DNA from: Neocallimastix lanati (nom. inval.)
Lineage: Eukaryota > Neocallimastigomycota > Neocallimastigomycetes > Neocallimastigales > Neocallimastigaceae
Reading direction: 5' to 3'
Assembly (NCBI GenBank): GCA_016946835.1
Contig: JACVTC010000097.1
Coordinates: forward strand, 127,001 to 191,000
Length of the DNA stretch: 64,000 nt
Both the position numbers and the translations under genes were made by a program. Shown piece after piece: positions 11,785 through 22,175 of this stretch; the first letter of the stretch is position 1; every line of letters starts with the position of its first letter. The notes below the pieces were generated by a model. That model saw only the letters and a list, made by a program, of their open reading frames with translations, ran no database searches and had not been told where the DNA came from.

Positions 11785-12517
11785 TGTAAAAATGTTCCTT
11801 ATGGAGCAGATTACAATTACGAAAAAACAAAAAAAACAACAAAAACAACACTATCAATAACAATACTCTAATGAAATTGATTTTTTAAAAAAAATTCTTT
11901 TATTAATCACTTTATTATAAAAATTCTTTTTATTAGTTATTAACTGCAAAATAGTTAATAACAACTACATTTTTTTTAATAGAATAATTTTACATGTATT
12001 TATATTTTTTCTTAATTATATTATAATATACTATTTCTATTTATTTAAACATATATTCAATATAAAATAAACAAAAACTAATCTAAAATTAAATAAAGTT
12101 ATAAAAAACTAAAACTAATTCAATAAGCTTTTTATTCAATTTGTTTTGACTCAAATTGAATAAGTTCTTATTTATTATTTATTTATTATTCTTTTATTAT
12201 TAATACTATTAATTATATATTACTATTTAATTTTTATGATTATTAAACTAAACTAAAATTAAACTAAACTAAAATTATTAAAATATTTTATTACTAAATT
12301 TTAGGTTATTTAAAAATTAATTTCATATTTTTAAATTTATATATTATATGAAATATAAATTTATTATTAATTTTCATAAATCAATTAATTTCATAAATTA
12401 ATATATTTTACATAATTTAATGCATTAGCATTATTTTGTAAACATGAATTACATTAAATAATTTAATGTACAAAATAAATTAATTAATGTACTAAAGATA
12501 TTGATCATATCTTTACA
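11785..12517 (-). repeat. 3' LTR of element A
   Basis: Near-identical to 17869-18601; TGTAAAGATATGATC start and TTTTTACA end in element orientation. Confidence 0.93.
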
Positions 12518-12549
12518 ATCTCGCCCTTTAAGTCGAGCTCCTGCGAGAA
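12518..12549 (-). promoter_or_regulatory. Conserved 3' hairpin / polypurine tract of element A
   Basis: In element orientation TCTCGC AGGAGCTCGACTTAAAGG GCGAGA, directly abutting the 3' LTR. The same sequence abuts the 3' LTR of element B. The purine run AAAGGGCGAGA is the likely plus-strand primer. In A the pol frame terminates inside it (TAA at 12528-12530). Confidence 0.7.
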
Positions 12550-15152
12550 TCATTTCTTGAGGGAAGTTCTATAACAAAGGGTTGATATTTATGTCTTACA
12601 ATGAAATCATTGGCATGATCATCATTCTTAATAGATTCTTGATCCTTTGTTCTTGTTTTATTTTTCTTATTTTTTCTAAAGTATTCCTGAATTAATTGTT
12701 TATCTAAAATTTGATCTTCATCTATCCAAGAGTCTTCATTTGATCCTTTCCAAGAGATAAGAAAACGATTCTTTCCTTTATAAGTTCTCATATTAATTAT
12801 TTTATCTGGAATCATATCGGAATTATTTGTAGTTAAATTTATACTCTTTCGTTTATTAACATTTCTATCTTCAAATTCATTCTCATAATAAGGTTCAAGT
12901 AAAGAAACATGAAAAATTGGATGACAATGCATATTATTAGGTAGTTTAAGTTTGTACGCTAAGGGACTAACTTTTTCAATTATTTCAAAAGGACCTATCA
13001 ATTGATCGGCTAGTTTTCTTTTAACATTCTTAGTAGTAGATCCTTTAAGTAACCAAACATTTTTACCGACTTCGAAATTAGGGGAAGGAAGTCTTTTCAA
13101 ATCGGCGTATTTTTTATAAGTTTTCTTAGCTTCTTCTAAGTTTCTTTTTAAAAATTCAATATTTTTATTAATATCTAATATTCTTTTTTCAGCTCTACTT
13201 GGTCTTTCTGAGGATGGAATCTCAGGACTAAATTTAGGATTAAAACCATAGTTTGCGAGGAATGGTGATTGATTTATAGATTGATGTAAAGTATTATTGT
13301 AAGCGAATTCAGCGAAAGGTAGTAAATCGACCCAATTATTTTGCCTTTCGTTTATGAAACAACGAAGATATTGTTCCAATATTCCGTTCACCCTCTCCGT
13401 TTGACCATCAGTCTCCGGATGGTTGGAGGTGGAAAGAGAATGAGTAATATCAAGAAGTTTACATAAGCGATTCCAAAATTCAGATGTAAATTGCGATCCT
13501 CTATCAGAAATAATAGAATCAGGGAAACCATGTAATTTAAAAATATTCGAGATAAAAGCATCAGCAGCAATTGAAGCAGTAGGAAGACAACGAAAAGGAA
13601 TAAAATGAGCCATTTTAGTCAAACGATCAACAACAACCATAATTGTAGTCATATCTTTAGACTTAGGTAATTCAACGATAAAATCCATAGAAATATCAGA
13701 CCAAGCTCTATTAGGAGTGGACAAGGGTGAAAGAAGTCCATATGGCTTGTGTCTAGGAATTTTTGATTTACAGCAAACTTCACAAGACTTAATAAATTTT
13801 TTAACATCAAGAGAAAAATTAGGCCACCAAAAATTGCGGCTAAGTAATTTTTGAGTCTTAGAAACACCAAAATGACCAGCAGTAGGAGAGTCATGATGGA
13901 GTTCAAGAACTCTCGTTCGAATCGATTTAGGAACATAAATCAGATTATTAAAAAGTAAAAATCCTTCTTTATCAATCATAAATTTATTAATATTTTGAAT
14001 TTTAGGGTTAACAGCATTATTAATAGATAAGGATGATTTAACAGAATTATAGAATTCATCATTCTCAAGAGCATTCAAAATAGAATTAGCAAGGGTATCA
14101 TTATTAATAGTAAAACAGTTAATAACACGACAAGAAGAATTAAATTCAAAATTAAATAAATGATCACTTCTCCTAGATAGTAAATCAGGTTTACCCGATT
14201 TTTTCCCAGATCTATAGACAATATTAAAATCAAAACGAGATAAAAATTCATACCATCTAATTTGACGTTGCGAAAGCATTTCCGGTTTTCTAGGAAATGT
14301 TAAATTTTTATGATCAGTGTAAATAGTAAAGGGATGACGAGCACCCTCTAAAAAGTGACGCCATTGCTCTAAAGCAACTTTAATAGCGAGAAGTTCCTTA
14401 TCATAAATGGGGTAGTTTCTTTGAGACTTAGTCAAACTCGAAGAAATAAAGGCAACTGGATGGAGATTGCCATCAACTTCTTGAGAAAGTACAGCTCCAA
14501 CTGCAAAGTTACTAGCATCAGTTTCAACGATAAACGGTTTATTACTATCAGGATTAATTAAAATTGGAGCAGATGTGAAAAGTTCTTTCAATTTAACAAA
14601 AGCATTCTGTTGCTCAGGTCCCCAAATAAAAGGTACATTTTTACGAGTGAGTTTATGTATTGGTAAAGCTATTTTGGCAAAATCTTTAATGAAAACTCTA
14701 TAATAATTACAAAGTCCAATAAATGACTGAACTTCTTTGACATTAGTAGGTACAGGCCAATCTAAAATAGCTTTAATTTTTTCAGGATCAGGTTTAAGAC
14801 CATCTTTAGATATGATGTAACCCAGGAAGGAGGTTTCCGTTACATTGAATTCACATTTTTCTAGTTTAACATATAAATTATTATCTAAAAGTTTTTTCAA
14901 CACTTTTCTAACATGTTCATGATGTTCTTCTAAGTTATTTGAATAAATAAGAATATCGTCGATATATGAGATAACAAAATCATCTAAGTAGTCACTAAGA
15001 ACATCATTTATAAAATGTTGAAATGTAGCAGGTGCATTCTTTAACCCAAAAGGCATAACAAGATATTCATAATGTCCATAACGAGTTCTAAAAGCAGTCT
15101 TATACTCATCACCTTCTTTTATTCTTACTAAGTTATATGCAGATTTAAGATC
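12528..15152 (-). CDS. Element A pol, C-terminal part: RT, RNase H, integrase, chromodomain
   Basis: Continues in the same frame after the TAA at 15153-15155. First ATG is at 15056. Visible in order: RT with [12 protein letters not shown] and the catalytic SYIDDILIYS; RNase H with VETDASNFAVGAVLSQ, YDKELLAIKVALEQW and IYTDHKNLTF; the integrase zinc finger (HHDSPTAGHF ... CEVCCKSK); the integrase core (SMDFIVELP, SDRGSQF, TDGQTERVN giving D, D, E); a GPY/F-like module (GPFEIIEKVSPLAYKLKLP); and a C-terminal chromodomain (NRFLISWKGSNEDSWIDEDQ). Catalytic residues are intact. It lacks its own start, so it would be made only as part of a readthrough gag-pol; with two stops upstream the copy is probably non-autonomous. 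Confidence 0.93.
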   Translation of the reverse strand, partial: DLKSAYNLVRIKEGDEYKTAFRTRYGHYEYLVMPFGLKNAPATFQHFINDVLSDYLDDFVISYIDDILIYSNNLEEHHEHVRKVLKKLLDNNLYVKLEKCEFNVTETSFLGYIISKDGLKPDPEKIKAILDWPVPTNVKEVQSFIGLCNYYRVFIKDFAKIALPIHKLTRKNVPFIWGPEQQNAFVKLKELFTSAPILINPDSNKPFIVETDASNFAVGAVLSQEVDGNLHPVAFISSSLTKSQRNYPIYDKELLAIKVALEQWRHFLEGARHPFTIYTDHKNLTFPRKPEMLSQRQIRWYEFLSRFDFNIVYRSGKKSGKPDLLSRRSDHLFNFEFNSSCRVINCFTINNDTLANSILNALENDEFYNSVKSSLSINNAVNPKIQNINKFMIDKEGFLLFNNLIYVPKSIRTRVLELHHDSPTAGHFGVSKTQKLLSRNFWWPNFSLDVKKFIKSCEVCCKSKIPRHKPYGLLSPLSTPNRAWSDISMDFIVELPKSKDMTTIMVVVDRLTKMAHFIPFRCLPTASIAADAFISNIFKLHGFPDSIISDRGSQFTSEFWNRLCKLLDITHSLSTSNHPETDGQTERVNGILEQYLRCFINERQNNWVDLLPFAEFAYNNTLHQSINQSPFLANYGFNPKFSPEIPSSERPSRAEKRILDINKNIEFLKRNLEEAKKTYKKYADLKRLPSPNFEVGKNVWLLKGSTTKNVKRKLADQLIGPFEIIEKVSPLAYKLKLPNNMHCHPIFHVSLLEPYYENEFEDRNVNKRKSINLTTNNSDMIPDKIINMRTYKGKNRFLISWKGSNEDSWIDEDQILDKQLIQEYFRKNKKNKTRTKDQESIKNDDHANDFIVRHKYQPFVIELPSRNDSRRSST

Positions 15153-16802
15153 TTACTTAGTAAAATATTTAGCACCTTTAACTCTGTCAATTAATTCACT
15201 TATTAATGGTAAAGGATATGAATTTCTAATAGTCATTTCATTTAATTTTCTGTAATCAATACATAATCTCAAAGTGCCATCTTTCTTTTTAACAAATAAT
15301 ACAGGGGCACCAGCTGGTGATTTGGATTTTCTAATAAATCCTTTTGCTAAGTTTTCTTTAATATACTTTTTCAATTCATCCCTTTCTGCTTCTGTTAAAG
15401 GATAAATAGGACCATAGAATAGAATTGAATTATCCTTTAAATTTATTTCACAATCATATTCTCTATGGGGAGGTAATTTATCACAATTCTTTTCATCAAA
15501 AACTTCAATATAATCGAGATAACAAGGAGGAATAGAAATTTTATTATCACTATCGTTAACAATATTATTATTATCTAAATTCTGAATAATCAGACAGTTA
15601 CACAAATTGTCTAACATACAATTTTGATAAGAAAAAAAATAGTTTGTTGGTTCGGCGACCAATTTACTTTCTTTATTTAAAATTTCATTTTTACATGATT
15701 TAATAAAATTACATGATTTTTTGATTTTATCTATTGTACTAAGTTCTTTAAAATTACAAAAGTTAATTTTTTCTTTACTACAATCATTATCTTTAACACT
15801 AATATTAATACTATCACTATCACTATCACTATCACTATCATTAATGGTTCTAACTTTTCTTCCACGGACGTATTCAGCTTCGCTTTCTGATTCGGAATCC
15901 CAGAGGGGTTTACACTTATATGGAGTACTTTGTTCATAGGAATTTTCTTCTTCAGGTTCGATATCGATCTTACACTTCTTTGAACCTTTCTTGCTTCTAT
16001 TTTTGTTTTTTCTTTTTCTTTTACCATTATTACAGTTCCTAGCGCAATAACCAGAAGGAAAGGATACTTTTCTTGAATCATGATAATTCATTGGACAATG
16101 CTTTTCAATCCAAGGAATACCTAGAATGATATCTACATCAGGAATATAAAGTGCATAGAGTTGAATAACTTCAAAATGGTTCTTGAATCGTAAGATACAC
16201 TTTTCAGTTTGTTCGTAGATGGTAGAGATACCATATCCTAGTCCAGTAACATTGAAAGATCTTTTAACTTCATTCAATTTAATTTTGTTTTTATTAACGA
16301 ACGAAGGATGAATAAAATTCAAATCCGAGCCAGAGTCGATAAGAACCCTAACTGGAACTTCTTCAATATCATTTGTTTTTATATAGAAAGTAATTATATT
16401 GTTCTTTCTTTTATTCATAGCATTTTCTTCATCAGTAATAGCTCTAATTTTTTGAGCATCATCGGATTCCGTTATCATTCTAATTCTTCTTAATTTTGCC
16501 GATGGAAGATTTTCATCAGTTTCTCTAATTTTATTCTTGTGTTTAACTCCAGAAGGTCTTTTTCTGTTAGGACAATTAAATTGTAAGTGTCCTGGTTGTT
16601 TACATAAAAAACAAAGACCTTTTTTCTTTTCTTCAGAAAAGTCTCTTTTATTTTCAACATATAAATTTTGATTATAGTTCTGGTTGTATCTTCTATATCT
16701 ATCATTTTTGATCCTAAATAAATCAACGTCCATAGGATCATCACGACGACTACTATTTCTCTGGTTGTGGTTACTGTTTTGTTGCGAATTTCTAACTCGT
16801 TG
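15153..16802 (-). CDS. Element A middle part: zinc knuckle, protease, acidic linker, RT start
   Basis: Open from the TAG at 16803 to the TAA at 15153, in the same frame as gag and pol. Holds a CCHC knuckle ([14 protein letters not shown]), the aspartic protease ([15 protein letters not shown]), a long Lys/Arg then Ser-Asp-rich linker (DSDSDSDSD near 15830) and the N-terminal RT ([37 protein letters not shown]). The terminating TAA replaces the Leu of YFTKLDLKSAYN seen intact in element B (a single T-to-A change), so it is a nonsense mutation and not a natural end. Confidence 0.9.
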   Translation of the reverse strand, partial: QRVRNSQQNSNHNQRNSSRRDDPMDVDLFRIKNDRYRRYNQNYNQNLYVENKRDFSEEKKKGLCFLCKQPGHLQFNCPNRKRPSGVKHKNKIRETDENLPSAKLRRIRMITESDDAQKIRAITDEENAMNKRKNNIITFYIKTNDIEEVPVRVLIDSGSDLNFIHPSFVNKNKIKLNEVKRSFNVTGLGYGISTIYEQTEKCILRFKNHFEVIQLYALYIPDVDIILGIPWIEKHCPMNYHDSRKVSFPSGYCARNCNNGKRKRKNKNRSKKGSKKCKIDIEPEEENSYEQSTPYKCKPLWDSESESEAEYVRGRKVRTINDSDSDSDSDSINISVKDNDCSKEKINFCNFKELSTIDKIKKSCNFIKSCKNEILNKESKLVAEPTNYFFSYQNCMLDNLCNCLIIQNLDNNNIVNDSDNKISIPPCYLDYIEVFDEKNCDKLPPHREYDCEINLKDNSILFYGPIYPLTEAERDELKKYIKENLAKGFIRKSKSPAGAPVLFVKKKDGTLRLCIDYRKLNEMTIRNSYPLPLISELIDRVKGAKYFTK

Positions 16803-17411
16803 CTAATTATAATAGAATTCAACAAGATTAGTTCGCTTTGACAAATTTTCAATTTGAATTACATCAGTATACAACTTGTTAAGGGAATCTGGATTTGGGT
16901 TAACAACGGCTAATTGTTCCCTCATTTTGTAATGTAATCCTTTAAGAAACATATAAATTTTGGCTGATTCGTTGAAGTCCGAATTTTGGCAAGTTGTTTT
17001 GAACTGGTTAATATATTCTAACACTTGCCCATATTTTTTCTGACGAATGGTATCTAATTTACCATTAGCCACAATTGTCTCCACTTCTGGATCCCCATAA
17101 TTAATTTTAAGTTCCCTCTTAAAATTATTTAAATTATCGATCAAGGGATCTTCATTATCCCATAGATTTGAGGCCCAATTTAAAGGATCACCTCTTAAGA
17201 ATGAGGTTATAAATCTAACCTTTGATCTATCGTCTGGAAAGTCATCTGGGGTATCCTCAAAGTTCATATTTACAATTGTGAGGAACCCTTTAAGTTCTTT
17301 TCTTTCACCGTTAAAAATCGGTGGCTTACTGACCTTCCGTTTTTCTTCTCGTCCACGTTCCGCCATATCTTCAATGTGGAGGTTTCTTAGCCTAATATTA
17401 AGTTCTTCCAC
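16803..17411 (-). CDS. Element A gag (capsid region)
   Basis: 202 codons of retrotransposon gag: KPPIFNGERKELKGFL, SKVRFITSFLRGDPLNWASN, IYMFLKGLHYKMREQL. The open frame upstream contains no ATG before a stop at 17457-17459. The frame homologous to the other two elements begins at a GTG (17409-17411, VEELNIRLRNLHIEDM), and the first ATG is 14 codons further in. It ends in TAG at 16803-16805, followed in frame by the zinc-knuckle segment; element B has no stop there. The stop may be a mutation or, less likely, a readthrough site. Confidence 0.88.
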   Translation of the reverse strand: MEELNIRLRNLHIEDMAERGREEKRKVSKPPIFNGERKELKGFLTIVNMNFEDTPDDFPDDRSKVRFITSFLRGDPLNWASNLWDNEDPLIDNLNNFKRELKINYGDPEVETIVANGKLDTIRQKKYGQVLEYINQFKTTCQNSDFNESAKIYMFLKGLHYKMREQLAVVNPNPDSLNKLYTDVIQIENLSKRTNLVEFYYN

Positions 17412-17868
17412 TTTGAAAAAAAAAAAAAAAATAAAATTTTTTTTTTTTTTTTTTAATTAAAAGAATTCTTATATACGATTATTATTTTTATTTAAATTTA
17501 CTATTATAATATTATGTAAAGTCGACTTGGCTCTAACCGCTTGTAATGGTGCCCGTCGAGTAAACAAAATTATTATAATAATAATAAGTTTAAATAAAAA
17601 TAATCTCAAATATTCCAATATAATTAGTAATCACGGCGGCGACTTAATGGGTGCAATTTATAATTAGTACTTCTTCAAATAGTACTTCTTCTATTATTAC
17701 TTCTTGTTTCTTCTCTTAGTAATTCTTCAAGTGGTAGTTTTCTAATAGGTAGTTCTCTAATTGGTAATTCTCCAATTGGTAGTTCTCTAACTGGTAGTTC
17801 TTTAACTGGTAGTTCTCTAATCTCGTGATCGTAACGTGCTCCACTTTTTATAACAAGGTAGTTGTTAT
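17412..17868 (-). promoter_or_regulatory. Element A leader: primer region, 15-bp repeats, conserved hairpin
   Basis: In element orientation, ATAACAACTACC follows the LTR directly (primer-binding region). It is followed by about seven 15-bp units of the type GAACTACCAGTTAGA (about 17697-17820), then the conserved TCGAC ... GGTTAGAGCC ... GTCGAC hairpin (17521-17562), then A/T homopolymers before gag. The 15-bp units also spell repeating Glu-Leu-Pro codons in a 90-codon frame that starts in the LTR (17675-17947); this is probably a side effect. Confidence 0.65.
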
Positions 17869-18601
17869 TGTAAAAATGTTCCTTATGGAGCAGATTACAA
17901 TTACGAAAAAACAAAAAAAACAACAAAAACAACACTATCAATAACAATACTCTAATGAAATTGATTTTTTAAAAAAAATTCTTTTATTAATCACTTTATT
18001 ATAAAAATTCTTTTTATTAGTTATTAACTGCAAAATAGTTAATAACAACTACATTTTTTTTAATAGAATAATTTTACATGTATTTATATTTTTTCTTAAT
18101 TATATTATAATATACTATTTCTATTTATTTAAACATATATTCAATATAAAATAAACAAAAACTAATCTAAAATTAAATAAAGTTATAAAAAACTAAAACT
18201 AATTCAATAAGCTTTTTATTCAATTTGTTTTGACTCAAATTGAATAAGTTCTTATTTATTATTTATTTATTATTCTTTTATTATTAATACTATTAATTAT
18301 ATATTACTATTTAATTTTTATAATTATTAAACTAAACTAAAATTAAACTAAACTAAAATTATTAAAATATTTTATTACTAAATTTTAGGTTATTTAAAAA
18401 TTAATTTCATATTTTAAAATTTATATATTATATGAAATATAAATTTATTATTAATTTTCATAAATCAATTAATTTCATAAATTAATATATTTTACATAAT
18501 TTAATGCATTAGCATTATTTTGTAAACGTGAATTACATTAAATAATTTAATGTACAAAATAAATTAATTAATGTACTAAAGATATTGATCATATCTTTAC
18601 A
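17869..18601 (-). repeat. 5' LTR of element A
   Basis: 733 bp, near-identical to 11785-12517; flanked outside by the target duplication CTATG at 18602-18606. Confidence 0.93.
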
Positions 18602-18655
18602 CTATGAGAGTCAATTTTGTCATTTCATATCTAAATGGTAAGACTTTGAAATAAT
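18602..18655 (+). pseudogene. Rest of the interrupted gag of element C
   Basis: After the duplicated CTATG the frame continues as MRVNFVISYLNGKTLK and stops at 18654. It aligns with KVRFIISYLVGDPL of element B gag, proving that A split this gag. The rest of element C is missing. Confidence 0.8.
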
Positions 18656-18783
18656 TATAATATTAATAAATTTAATAATAAAATTTCAATTTCAATGTAT
18701 GAATTAGTTATAATTTAAATAAATTTATAATTATTATCAATAATTATAAAGACTAAGAAATATAATTATTAATAAATAATTAA
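18656..18783. other. A+T-rich spacer after truncated element C
   Basis: No coding or LTR sequence seen. Confidence 0.4.
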
Positions 18784-18891
18784 TATTTCTTACACAAAAA
18801 GTTTGTAAAAGGAAATCTTGGTGTAGCTGTTAGAGCTATAGCCATGAATCGTACTACTCGAGTTGGATTCACATTTAAACGTACTTTTTAA
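18784..18891 (+). pseudogene. Orphan exon-like fragment
   Basis: A 35-codon frame ending in TAA, with varied amino acids unlike the surrounding desert: KFVKGNLGVAVRAIAMNRTT then RVGFTFKRTF. A CACAAAAAG|T acceptor-like site precedes it at 18801. It looks like the last exon of a gene whose upstream part was lost or displaced by transposons. Alternating polar and hydrophobic residues at the end would fit a beta-strand, but I cannot name the protein. Confidence 0.35.
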
Positions 18892-19638
18892 ATATTTTAT
18901 TTTCATTGTTCTAGTTAATTCTTTCTGTATTTTCTTTAAGAATTTCATAGATATTCTTAATAATCAAATTGAATTTTTTATTTTATTTTATCCTTTCTTC
19001 CATTAGTTTTTAATTTAACCAAGAAAATCAGTTTTAAATGATTTTTCTAAGATTCTAAAATTTTTGAAAATCATGCATACTGTTTTTCTGTAAAAAGTAT
19101 AAATATGAGTAAAAATTTCACAAATGAAATATTTTTTAAATTTCGTGCTTTTATTAATTAAACAGTTAATAATAAGTAATTTGATATACTACAAAATTAA
19201 ATAATTAATTAAATAATTACTTTAATAAATTTAATTTTAATAAATTAATAAAACATATTTTTTAAAAGGCATTTTTAGCTTATTATTAATTTCAAGTGTT
19301 GCCTATTGTTTTACTTATAAGTAGACCACCACTTTACATTTATATATATTTTAAATTTTTAAAAAATGGATAATAATGTTACGATACAAATAATAAATAA
19401 AAAATAAATAAAATTAAATAAACTATTAAGAATAATTAATAAATAAATAAGAATAAAATATTAAAGTATTAAAATATATAATAATGAAATTAAATAATGT
19501 ATAAATAACTAAATTATTTAAAATAATGTATTAATTGTATTTATTTAATATTGTAATAGTAAACAATTAGATATTTTATTATAAATAACAAAAATTATAT
19601 TTATTATTATTTTATATTTTTATTATAAAATTTTTATT
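18892..19638. other. A+T-rich spacer, includes unplaced 5' end of copia LTR
   Basis: No genes seen. The first about 50 bp of the copia 5' LTR cannot be matched to the 3' LTR here, so the 5' boundary of that element is lost or diverged. Confidence 0.4.
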
Positions 19639-19914
19639 ATTTATTTATACATTAAATTAAATGTGTTTTTATTATTTTGTATAATGTAAAATATTATGAA
19701 GCGTATTAATGATGTACATCATATATTTACAATTATAACTAATATAGTTAAATTAAATTTTATTAATGTATATACATTTTTTGAAGGATTATGATAATTA
19801 ATCCTATAATCAATATAATCATAAAAATATAATTATTAAAATAATAATAAAATAATAAAAAATAAATAAAGTGATCACATATTAAAACTAAAATTAAATA
19901 ACATAATATTTAAA
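19639..19914 (+). repeat. 5' LTR of the copia element (5'-truncated)
   Basis: Matches 32131-32402 closely (shared ATTTATTTATACATTAAATT and GATGTACATCATATATTTAC); the first about 47 bp of the 3' LTR have no counterpart. Confidence 0.8.
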
Positions 19915-20064
19915 AGATTAAGAGTCTCAAATTAGCTCCAGCATATAAAAGCAAGTTTATAAATATCAAAAATAAATTACATTCTAATAAAACAAAAAGA
20001 AATTGAAATTTCGAAATCTCAAAATTCAATTTAATTAAATATTAATTTTCAAAATTCTAAAACA

Positions 20065-21114
20065 ATGGAAGATAAAGCATTCAATATTTTAAGCAATAAA
20101 AAACTTACCGTGGAAACCTATCCACTTTGGGCTTCAGATATGGATCTAATATTAACTGCTAATGAATTAGATCAATATATCTACGACGATAATATGATGA
20201 AAATTGCCAACAACGCTGAAAATTTTGAATCCTTAAAGGGTATGAAAATTAGAAGAACTGATACTTACTACCATAAATCAGTCACAACGAAAATGATAGT
20301 TGGTGACAGCAAAGCAAAAAGATATATTAGTATGAATTTAGAAAACGAAATTAAATTAAGTATAGATTTCAAGAATAGTTCCGCATACGACATATGGAAA
20401 TTGTTAAAGAAAACTTTTACCAAAGGTAATGAAGAAATGAAGTTGCAATTAAACGAAAAGCTGGAGAACATGACTTACGATAAATCCACAGACATAGGAA
20501 TTTTTATAGCCAATATGGAAATTATCTTCGACAAATTAAAGAAACTTGGGGAAAATGTGAACGATGAAAGAAAATTCAATTATTTATATAATGCTATCCC
20601 AGTCGATATTGCCCAATTAACAAATTTACTTGGTTTTCAGAATGATTGGAATGGATGTTGTAATATGCTAAAAACATTAATTCCAAGAATAAAATTTTTG
20701 AATACTTTAAAAATCAAACAAGAAAAGGCTAAGGTATTCAATAATGAAGTAAGAACTAATGAAAGTAACAGTAGAAATAAACAAAATAGAAAGCACAGTA
20801 AAAGAAATATCAGATGTCATAATTGTGGCGGATTTGGTCATATATCACGTGAATTTCTCAAAAATGGAAGAATACACAGAGGTGTGGTGTACGATAAATA
20901 CGGTAAGGCACATTATAAAGAAAAAAAGATAAAGCATCAAAAACATGCCGATAATGTAGAAATTAATGACCAAGAAGAAGAATCAGATAGATATATTGAC
21001 ATTTACAGTAATGCATTAAATATGGATTATAATGATGAAAGGGAAGAAGGTCAATCTAACTGTGTTACAACAGAAAACACAGAGAATAAAAACAATATTA
21101 AAAATTTTCATTAA
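20065..21114 (+). CDS. Copia gag with a damaged zinc knuckle
   Basis: 349 codons from ATG: an N-terminal copia gag segment (LTVETYPLWASDMDLILTAN), the UBN2-like capsid core (SAYDIWKLLKKTF, LNEKLENMTYDKS, FNYLYNAIP) and a basic C-terminal part. The single CCHC knuckle reads C251-x2-C254-x4-H259-x4-F264: the last cysteine is phenylalanine (TTT at 20854-20856), and the next residue, usually Pro, is Leu. Zinc binding is probably lost. The frame ends in TAA just after a candidate -1 frameshift heptamer, and pol continues in the -1 frame. Confidence 0.9.
   Translation: MEDKAFNILSNKKLTVETYPLWASDMDLILTANELDQYIYDDNMMKIANNAENFESLKGMKIRRTDTYYHKSVTTKMIVGDSKAKRYISMNLENEIKLSIDFKNSSAYDIWKLLKKTFTKGNEEMKLQLNEKLENMTYDKSTDIGIFIANMEIIFDKLKKLGENVNDERKFNYLYNAIPVDIAQLTNLLGFQNDWNGCCNMLKTLIPRIKFLNTLKIKQEKAKVFNNEVRTNESNSRNKQNRKHSKRNIRCHNCGGFGHISREFLKNGRIHRGVVYDKYGKAHYKEKKIKHQKHADNVEINDQEEESDRYIDIYSNALNMDYNDEREEGQSNCVTTENTENKNNIKNFH
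21102..21108 (+). other. Candidate -1 ribosomal frameshift heptamer A AAT TTT
   Basis: In the gag frame the codons are A|AAT|TTT|CAT|TAA, a canonical X XXY YYZ pattern. Slipping back one base here leads into a frame that stays open from 21108 to the protease active site DSGAS. No obvious downstream pseudoknot can be seen by eye in this A+T-rich stretch. Confidence 0.5.
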
Positions 21115-21403
21115 AGCAAGATACTAGGCAGAGCTTAAGTTATTATACTGCCAAGTATGACAAAAATAATAATAACAAAATTAATAAAACAAACAAAAAT
21201 ACCAACAACATTACCTTATGGACATTGGACTCTGGGGCGTCATATCACATGACCCATGATAAAAATATTTTAATAAATCCACGTGAATTCTGTATCAATA
21301 CACATTTTGCTAATGGAGGAATGGTAAAATCAAAATACATTGGTAATTATGTTGGTTTAATTAATAATCACAAAATTATTTTAAACGATGTCATTTATGT
21401 ACC
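21108..21403 (+). pseudogene. Copia protease, N-terminal part, cut by element B
   Basis: Open in the -1 frame relative to gag: a spacer (YYTAKYDKNNNNKINK), the catalytic LWTLDSGASYHMTHD, FANGGMVKSKYIGNYVGLI and ILNDVIYVP, where element B interrupts at 21404. The Asp-Ser-Gly-Ala active site is intact. No separate start codon is needed; it is the start of pol. Confidence 0.88.
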
Positions 21404-22175
21404 TGTAAAGATATTATTAATATCTTTAAATAATTTTAATTAAATTTAATCATAAATTTAAGTAAAATTAAAATAAATTTATTTGAAATCACGTGTATAA
21501 AATTATTGAAAATATTTTTAACATAATTTCGATTTTTTTCCCAATCATACTAATAAATTAAAAATTTCTCTTGTGAAACTAGTATTTGAAAATCATTTCT
21601 TTTTATGTAATTTAATTTAAATAATAAGAGTTAAGGTTTTTCACAAGATAAATTAACAACATGAAACTATGCAATTAGTCATGTTGAAACTTACGGCATT
21701 TTATGCTAAATTTATATTAAATAATTATGACAACTTTTATATTATTTTTAAATAGAAAATATATAATAAATTTACTAATAATATTTAAATAATAAATAAA
21801 TAATAAATGAACTCAATTAGAATTGATTATATTTATTTTAGTTATTAATTATAATTCTCTTTATTTAGTAATAGTTAATTATTTATTATTAGTTTAGGTT
21901 AGTACTGTTTTAAATAAATAGCTAGATAATATAATTCAATAGGAATTATATATTATAAATGCAATAAGATAAAAATATAAATAGTTATCAAATTTCATGT
22001 ATTTTAATCGATGTAATTGTTATTAACGATTTCTTGTTAATAACACTTTAAAATAAATAAAGATTTTAATATTTAAAAAATTAATAAAACTTGTTCTTTA
22101 AAACTATTATTTTGTGTTTTAGTGTTATTATTGAAGTGTTGATTTATAATCTATTTTTTTTATCAAAACTTTATA
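21404..22175 (+). repeat. 5' LTR of element B
   Basis: 772 bp; identical by eye to 27415-28187 apart from one base in an A/T-run. Starts TGTAAAGATATTATTAATATC-like sequence shared with element A. Confidence 0.95.

Larger units (their letters stand above)
11785..18601 (-). mobile_element. Ty3/gypsy chromovirus element A, full length, nested in element C
   Basis: A complete LTR retrotransposon of 6817 bp on the minus strand. LTRs of 733 bp bound it (11785-12517 and 17869-18601), each starting TGTAAA and ending TTTACA. The 5-bp target duplication CTATG is at 11780-11784 and 18602-18606. The LTRs differ at only a few positions by eye, so the insertion is young. The internal part holds a single gag-pol frame (gag, CCHC, protease, RT, RNase H, integrase, chromodomain) interrupted by two in-frame stops at 16803 and 15153. 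The chromodomain family usually integrates into silenced chromatin, which fits insertion into another element. Confidence 0.95.

Noticed and set aside
15721-16081. Frames overlapping the acidic linker of element A on both strands
   Set aside because: Shadows of the Ser-Asp-rich codon run in gag-pol.
17675-17947. 90-codon leader frame with Glu-Leu-Pro repeats in element A
   Set aside because: It starts in the LTR and its repeats follow from the 15-bp leader units; element B has no equivalent protein, so it is more likely a side effect of the DNA repeat.
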